A DNA stretch of 64,000 nt from an uncultured Clostridia bacterium. Its GTDB lineage: Bacteria > Bacillota > Clostridia > HGM11514. The DNA lies in the NCBI GenBank assembly GCA_934464705.1, contig CAKSKB010000017.1, positions 1-64,000 on the forward strand, read 5' to 3'. The notes beneath the pieces were generated by a model. The model had not been told where the DNA came from, searched no databases, and saw only the letters and a program-made list of their open reading frames with translations. The position numbers and the translations under genes are program-made. Shown piece by piece: positions 59,331 to 64,000 of the stretch (position 1 is its first letter; every line of letters starts with the position of its first letter).

Positions 59331-62300
59331 TTATTTATCAAGTAATCTCTTAAGAATACTTGCCGCCTGTGCACGGGTTGCGGTCTTATCGCCTTCAAAG
59401 GTCGTATCGGTCATGCCCGAGATAAGCCCAACGGTTGTGCAGATATCTACAGCCGGTTTTGCCCAGTCTGCGATTTCAGACTTGTCGGTAAACTTATCTA
59501 TTCCGCCATTCTCGCCTTTTTTGCCGAGGTAAGAATATGCGTTCGAGATAATTACTGCCATTTCGTTTCTGGTAATTGTATCGTTCGGTCTGAACTTTCC
59601 GTCAAATCCTGTAATAATTTCAGCCTTTGCGCAAGCGTTTACCGATGTTTCATACCAGCTGCCCTTTTCCACATCATCAAATACCGAGGGTGCATCCTCA
59701 GAAAGCTTGAGCGCGCGTGCGATGAGCGCCGCAAACTCCGCTCTTGTGATGTTTCTGTCGGGGTCGAAGGTCGTATCGTTTACGCCGCTTACAACTCCGA
59801 TACGGTACATTGCCATGATATCAGCCTTTGCCCAGTGATTCTGAATATCGTTGAAACAAACTGTCGTATCAAGGTTCGGATTTGTGGTATCTGTCGAATA
59901 GAAACCGCCGTTACCTTTGTTTCCGTACGGATTGTTTATTGTGCTGTTTCCGCTTCCTCCGCCGGGCTGGTCGTTACTATTGCCGTCATCGGAAGAACTC
60001 GTGTTGTAAGTTACAAATTCACCGAGAACCTTCGTCCAGATAATATAATCGTCGCCGCTCTTTATAAATGCGGTTTCGCCTGCTTTAAGCTCACTGTCAG
60101 CTGTCTTTTCGGAGTCCTCCGAAAGTTTCTTCGTAACTCTCGAGAACTTGCCGTTCACTATAATTCCAAGGTTCTTCTTCGCCTGACCCGGAAGCACGAT
60201 TCTTACCGCTTTATCCGCTGCAAGGCTTCCGTCAGCCATGGATATTACGGTCACATTCGCCGTGTTATTGAGGGTCACGCTCGGCTCGGAAAGCTCTTTT
60301 GCCGCAAGCAGTGTGCCGTTTCCTGAAAGCTTTGTATCTTCAAAGATTTCCGCCGTTACCGTTCCGATCGAACGCTCCGCCGTGATTTTTATTCCCGGAA
60401 GAGATGTGCTCTTTTCGGTTTCAAGCTTTACATCGTTTGCGGATTTTTCAGCCTTGATTTCTGCCTTCGGGTACTTGCTGTTAATCTTTATCGTCTTATC
60501 CGCAGTTACCGTTTCCTTGGTGATTACGGACTCATCAAGCGCCTCAATTGCGTCATTGATGTTCTCGATTGCCTTGTCAGCATCGTACTGCGTAAGGTCA
60601 TTTCTTGCGTTTGCGGTCTTTGCGTCGGCAAGAGCCTTATTGAAATCGTCAACCTTATCTTTGGGATATTCGCCGTAGCCGTTTCCTGCAACAAATGTCA
60701 TGTTTTCTGCTTTTGCGATTTTCTCCGCAAGCTTTGTTTTATCCGCCTCAGTAGGCGAAATTGTGAGCTTGCCCTTGCCCGAGCTGAAGCCGAAATACCC
60801 TTCTTTTCCGTAGAGGTCTCTGATTTCGGTCGATTTTTCATACACAACATTTCCGTCTACTTTAAGCTGCCAGAACACCTTGTTTGCCTCGTCGGTATCG
60901 TATACACCGAGGGTAACTATGTGCTCCTCACCGAAGCTCAGGAAGTTGTTTGTTACGGTGTCAATCATCGCGTCTTCTCCGGCAATCTTTCCGCCGTCAT
61001 GCTGCTGAATGTTCATGATGTCTTTCTTGATATCATACATCAGTCCGCAGTTTCCGGAACTCCATACATTCTTATCCGTTACTGCCTGTCTGAAGTAAAT
61101 TCCAACCCAACCGGTTTCTTCCGCCGGTTCAAACTTCATCCTGAACGAAATCTCGTGGTTGAGATATTTCGCCGCCTTGTATGTCGCAAGGTCAAAGTTT
61201 GCAGCATCTATCACCATCGAGCCGTTCTCAAACTTCATGTTTCCGCCGGGGTTATCCCAGTTTCCGCTGTCCGCAAGCAAAGGATTGATGTTCATATGAA
61301 CTATCTTATCCATGTCGATTGCAGGAATTTTCTGCTTTTCAAACTTCGCAACCGCCGCTTCAAGCTTTGCTGCAGCGTTGTTTGCTGCGTACTGTGTAAG
61401 CTCGGGGTCGTTTGCTGCCGTCTGTGCCTCATTAAGCGCTGCCGAAAGCTCGTCATATGCCGCCTTAGGATACTGACCTGCGCCCGTTCCTACGGCTGCG
61501 CCTTCGAGGGCTTCCCTTGCTGCCTTCATTGCAGCGTTAAGCGCTGTGAGGTCGATTGAGCTTGCCTGTCTTATCTGAACCGGTTCGCTCATTACAGTTT
61601 CGCCCCTCATGGTGTTCGTATCATAAGGAATTACTTTATACTTAATATACCTTCCGGCATATTCGTCCGTGAGTTCAAGCGTTTTGCCTGCCTTGCCTTC
61701 GATCATGGTGTATTCGCCGTTTTTCTTATCGGCAACATACCAGTAAATCTGCGAAAGTCCTTCTTTATCTCCGTCAGCGTCGATAAAGTCGTAGTTTGCG
61801 CTGATTTCACCTCCGGCTGCCGCTATACCGCTTACAATATCCGACTTAACCGTTACGGAAGGCTTATGCCCCCATGCGTTGGTCGTTCTGCCCATCTCAC
61901 CAAACGGAATCTGCTCAAATTCGGGCGCCGATGCCTTTACGGTTCTCAAGCCTTCATCCGTGAGCGTAAAGTCCTTTCCGTAGTCCTTGAACAGTGATTT
62001 TGCGGTGTTTACATTTGTCTGTGCATAATTGTCATGGCTTGTTCCGCCATAAGAAATATCAGTAAATTTTGTTGTGCCTACTGTCAAATTATTATGAGCA
62101 ACATTGTTGATTTTCTTAGGTAAGTTTTCGTTGATGAATTTAAGAAGCCCATACTCATCTTTTGCATCGTAGAACTTCTTAGCACCGTCATAAAGTTCTT
62201 TGGAATAAAGATTTAATGTATCATTCCACAAAGTATCTTTATAAGCTTCCTTCCATTCACTGCTCCAAAGCAAATCTTTCTTGGTATCTGACCATGTACC

Positions 62301-64000
62301 ACTGTTGCCTTCAGCTCTGTTTGTGCTGCCTTCGGTTTTACCCATAAGGTCACGCATGTTGAAGAGGTAAAGCCAGTTACACGCGGGGATTGTCTGGTCA
62401 ACCGAAACGGTAGAGTTGTCTGTATCCTTATATGCATATGAACGCGGACCCCAACCCCAGAGATAAGATGCATATCTCAAAGGCTCGGTATCATTAACGA
62501 ACACATTGCCGTGTACATTTGAAACCTCACCGCCGTTCGTTCTCACCTGAGAAAGTTCACGGCCGGCGTTGTAGAACACATTTCCGTAAAGCTCGGGACC
62601 TGCCGCTCCGTCATCCCAGAACACCGCGTCAACATAGCCTTCCTGCAGCGCCCAGCAATCCGTTGCAAAATTCGTGAAGTAATTATATCTTACAACCGTG
62701 CCGAGAACCGTATTATCTCTGCCCCAGTAGAAAGCGCCCATATCCGAGGAGAAATAAAGCGAATTTGAAACTTTATTATACTCAAATACCGTATTATTCG
62801 AAGAATCATTGCGAACCGCCGCAGCCTTCAAATCATCAAATTCATTATGACGAAGCTTTACACCTACAGTATTATCAAGAGAAACCGCAAACAATGTAGA
62901 TGTCGGAATAAGGTTACAGTTATGGAAGTAGTTATTCTCAATTAAAACATTGCCGGATCTGAGAGTTTTTCTGTTACCGGAATTCTTAACGCTGATTGCA
63001 GTGTTTGCAATATTTGAAAAATGAGAATTAAGAATTTCGCAGCTTTCGGAACCTATCAATTCCAATGCTGAATTGGAAGAACCGGAAAACTCATTTCCGT
63101 CAAATACGATGTTTTTCGAATTATTAACCGTAACCGGAGTAATTCTTGTTTCTTTAAATGCGATGTTCTTAAAGTTAATATATGAAGCATCGTTTATCGT
63201 TACCATACTTCTGTTAAGGGTTGAAACAACCATATTTGAGCCAACTGTATCGCCTACGGGATAAAAATACAGAATATTATTCTCGCGGTCAACATAGCTT
63301 TCGCCGGGCCGGTCTATTTCTTCAAATATATTGCCGAAATAGAGTTTGTTCTGCGAGCCCCAGCCCGAGGTAAGGTTGTACACGCACGGATCAATTGATG
63401 TTACTGTTTTTGTTTCGGTATCGAATGTGTCAATTCTTAATGAAACATTCGCCCAGAAATACGGAATTGCTCCGCCAATGTACGCATCGCCTGATTTGAT
63501 ATGCCACTTTTCGGTGCGGTCTGTCGGGTCGCTGTCAACTGTTTCGCCCTTATCATTATTGCCGATAAGAGAAAGCTTAATCTGCTGATTCCTGTCGTTA
63601 AAACCGTTTTCGGCTACCGGAAATGCACGGATAAGATTAAGACTCTGGTCATCATTCGGCCATCTCGCATCGGTAAGCGGAACATTGTTCATATAAACCA
63701 TAGAAGGATTATATGCCGGCTGTGCCCATCCGAAAGACTGGAGCGCAGTCATCTTAACACCCTGCTCGCCGAGGTCAATAGAATAAAGATGCGATTTTGC
63801 ATTTTCATCTACAAGGCGGCTGAGGAGTGCCTCATCGGTAACCTTCTTGATTTTCGAGGTATCAAGAGTTTTGCCGCCCACAAATTCAACCTTTTCGCCG
63901 TTATATGCCTGATATGTTATCGGGCTTTCGGCAGTACCGGAATTTCCGTTCTTAAATTCAATCGTCTTTGAAATCTGATATGTTCCACCGCGGAGATAAA
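59331..64000 (-). CDS. Giant surface protein: beta-helix, FIVAR repeats and three C-terminal SLH domains; N-terminus beyond window
   Basis: The minus frame stays open to the window edge; about 1555 residues are visible. In order: a beta-helix enzyme-like region with TDARWPNDDQS, FEEIDRPGESYVDR, beta-coils NGNEFSG-type and VVRYNYFTNF with VFWDDGAAG; an Ig-like part (YAGRYIKYKVIPYD); a FIVAR helix bundle (YPKAAYDELSAALNEAQTAA); a laminin-G/DUF1080-like lectin region (ISFRMKFEPAEETGWVGIYF); a second FIVAR (YPKDKVDDFNKALADAKTA); a beta domain; a Gly/Asn linker; and three SLH domains (WAKADIMAMYRIGVVSG, ITRAEFAALIARAL, TRNEMAVIISNAY). It is cell-wall bound and probably acts on glycans. It is a paralogue of the protein at 24986-27484. 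Confidence 0.87.
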   Translation of the reverse strand, partial: YLRGGTYQISKTIEFKNGNSGTAESPITYQAYNGEKVEFVGGKTLDTSKIKKVTDEALLSRLVDENAKSHLYSIDLGEQGVKMTALQSFGWAQPAYNPSMVYMNNVPLTDARWPNDDQSLNLIRAFPVAENGFNDRNQQIKLSLIGNNDKGETVDSDPTDRTEKWHIKSGDAYIGGAIPYFWANVSLRIDTFDTETKTVTSIDPCVYNLTSGWGSQNKLYFGNIFEEIDRPGESYVDRENNILYFYPVGDTVGSNMVVSTLNRSMVTINDASYINFKNIAFKETRITPVTVNNSKNIVFDGNEFSGSSNSALELIGSESCEILNSHFSNIANTAISVKNSGNRKTLRSGNVLIENNYFHNCNLIPTSTLFAVSLDNTVGVKLRHNEFDDLKAAAVRNDSSNNTVFEYNKVSNSLYFSSDMGAFYWGRDNTVLGTVVRYNYFTNFATDCWALQEGYVDAVFWDDGAAGPELYGNVFYNAGRELSQVRTNGGEVSNVHGNVFVNDTEPLRYASYLWGWGPRSYAYKDTDNSTVSVDQTIPACNWLYLFNMRDLMGKTEGSTNRAEGNSGTWSDTKKDLLWSSEWKEAYKDTLWNDTLNLYSKELYDGAKKFYDAKDEYGLLKFINENLPKKINNVAHNNLTVGTTKFTDISYGGTSHDNYAQTNVNTAKSLFKDYGKDFTLTDEGLRTVKASAPEFEQIPFGEMGRTTNAWGHKPSVTVKSDIVSGIAAAGGEISANYDFIDADGDKEGLSQIYWYVADKKNGEYTMIEGKAGKTLELTDEYAGRYIKYKVIPYDTNTMRGETVMSEPVQIRQASSIDLTALNAAMKAAREALEGAAVGTGAGQYPKAAYDELSAALNEAQTAANDPELTQYAANNAAAKLEAAVAKFEKQKIPAIDMDKIVHMNINPLLADSGNWDNPGGNMKFENGSMVIDAANFDLATYKAAKYLNHEISFRMKFEPAEETGWVGIYFRQAVTDKNVWSSGNCGLMYDIKKDIMNIQQHDGGKIAGEDAMIDTVTNNFLSFGEEHIVTLGVYDTDEANKVFWQLKVDGNVVYEKSTEIRDLYGKEGYFGFSSGKGKLTISPTEADKTKLAEKIAKAENMTFVAGNGYGEYPKDKVDDFNKALADAKTANARNDLTQYDADKAIENINDAIEALDESVITKETVTADKTIKINSKYPKAEIKAEKSANDVKLETEKSTSLPGIKITAERSIGTVTAEIFEDTKLSGNGTLLAAKELSEPSVTLNNTANVTVISMADGSLAADKAVRIVLPGQAKKNLGIIVNGKFSRVTKKLSEDSEKTADSELKAGETAFIKSGDDYIIWTKVLGEFVTYNTSSSDDGNSNDQPGGGSGNSTINNPYGNKGNGGFYSTDTTNPNLDTTVCFNDIQNHWAKADIMAMYRIGVVSGVNDTTFDPDRNITRAEFAALIARALKLSEDAPSVFDDVEKGSWYETSVNACAKAEIITGFDGKFRPNDTITRNEMAVIISNAYSYLGKKGENGGIDKFTDKSEIADWAKPAVDICTTVGLISGMTDTTFEGDKTATRAQAASILKRLLDK

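Noticed and set aside
60921..61559. Open frame of 212 codons on the plus strand inside the giant surface protein gene
   Set aside because: Lies opposite well-defined FIVAR and lectin-like coding sequence, with no ribosome binding site.
1..64000. CRISPR arrays, tRNA or rRNA genes, insertion sequences
   Set aside because: No regularly spaced repeats, cloverleaf-like or rRNA-like sequence, or transposase coding was seen on reading; a dedicated tRNA or RNA-family scan was not possible.

Overview
The window looks like the chromosome of an anaerobic, spore-forming member of the Clostridia (Bacillota), probably near the Oscillospirales. The grounds are ScpA/ScpB beside DUF2953 and the spore protein YtfJ/GerW, a candidate SpoVM peptide, DUF1385, MtaB, RecD2, an HPr-like protein, a sodium-pumping biotin decarboxylase operon, S-layer-homology (SLH) surface proteins, frequent TTG/GTG starts behind strong GGAGG sites, and many TTGAAA-N17-TATAAT promoters. 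GC content seems to lie in the low-to-mid 40s percent by eye; I did not compute it. I see no rRNA, tRNA, CRISPR array, insertion sequence or prophage. The longest gene-free stretch is about 200 bp.

Layout. 1-7.2 kb: 3' part of addA, then lysA, an M50 protease, scpA, scpB, a DUF2953 protein and ytfJ. 7.2-12.1 kb: a carbohydrate island with a divergent AraC regulator, a frameshifted ROK kinase, a GmhA-like SIS isomerase and a GH38 alpha-mannosidase. 12.2-18.8 kb: rluB, a small GNAT-like protein, then a five-gene decarboxylase/transcarboxylase operon (MmdA, an OadG with an LRR domain, biotin carrier, OadB, OadA/5S). 18.8-30.6 kb: an RpiR regulator, BaiN-like flavoprotein, galU, membrane proteins, a secreted beta-helix protein, DUF1385, prmC, mscL and a rhomboid-like protein. 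30.7-42.9 kb: a long co-directional run with glmS, manA, a phosphoesterase, a WecG-type glycosyltransferase, thyX, tmk, several small enzymes and mltG-trmR-trhP. 43-46.8 kb: an SLH protein, dacF and two very small genes. 46.8-64 kb: mostly minus-strand genes (GH2, D-2-hydroxyacid dehydrogenase, RNase H, M14 peptidase, mtaB, DUF3006, ComEC-like hydrolase, comF, recD2 and a giant SLH beta-helix protein), plus a plus-strand Xer recombinase, a small orphan and an HPr-like gene.

The strongest unusual signal is at 49.6-49.7 kb. A 30-bp near-perfect palindrome with dif-like geometry (11-bp arms around a 6-bp centre) sits between the promoter and the ribosome binding site of a stand-alone Xer-type recombinase. 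This is close to where gene orientation changes from almost all plus to mostly minus. Together these suggest the replication terminus and its dimer-resolution site, possibly a one-recombinase system; a self-operator is the main alternative.

Other points of interest are an OadG subunit carrying an extracytoplasmic leucine-rich domain, a decarboxylase operon holding all three transcarboxylase parts plus the sodium pump, a one-base A8 frameshift in the ROK kinase, a 22-codon SpoVM candidate, perfect hairpins that enclose the start regions of two genes, and two paralogous surface beta-helix proteins with different anchoring modules.
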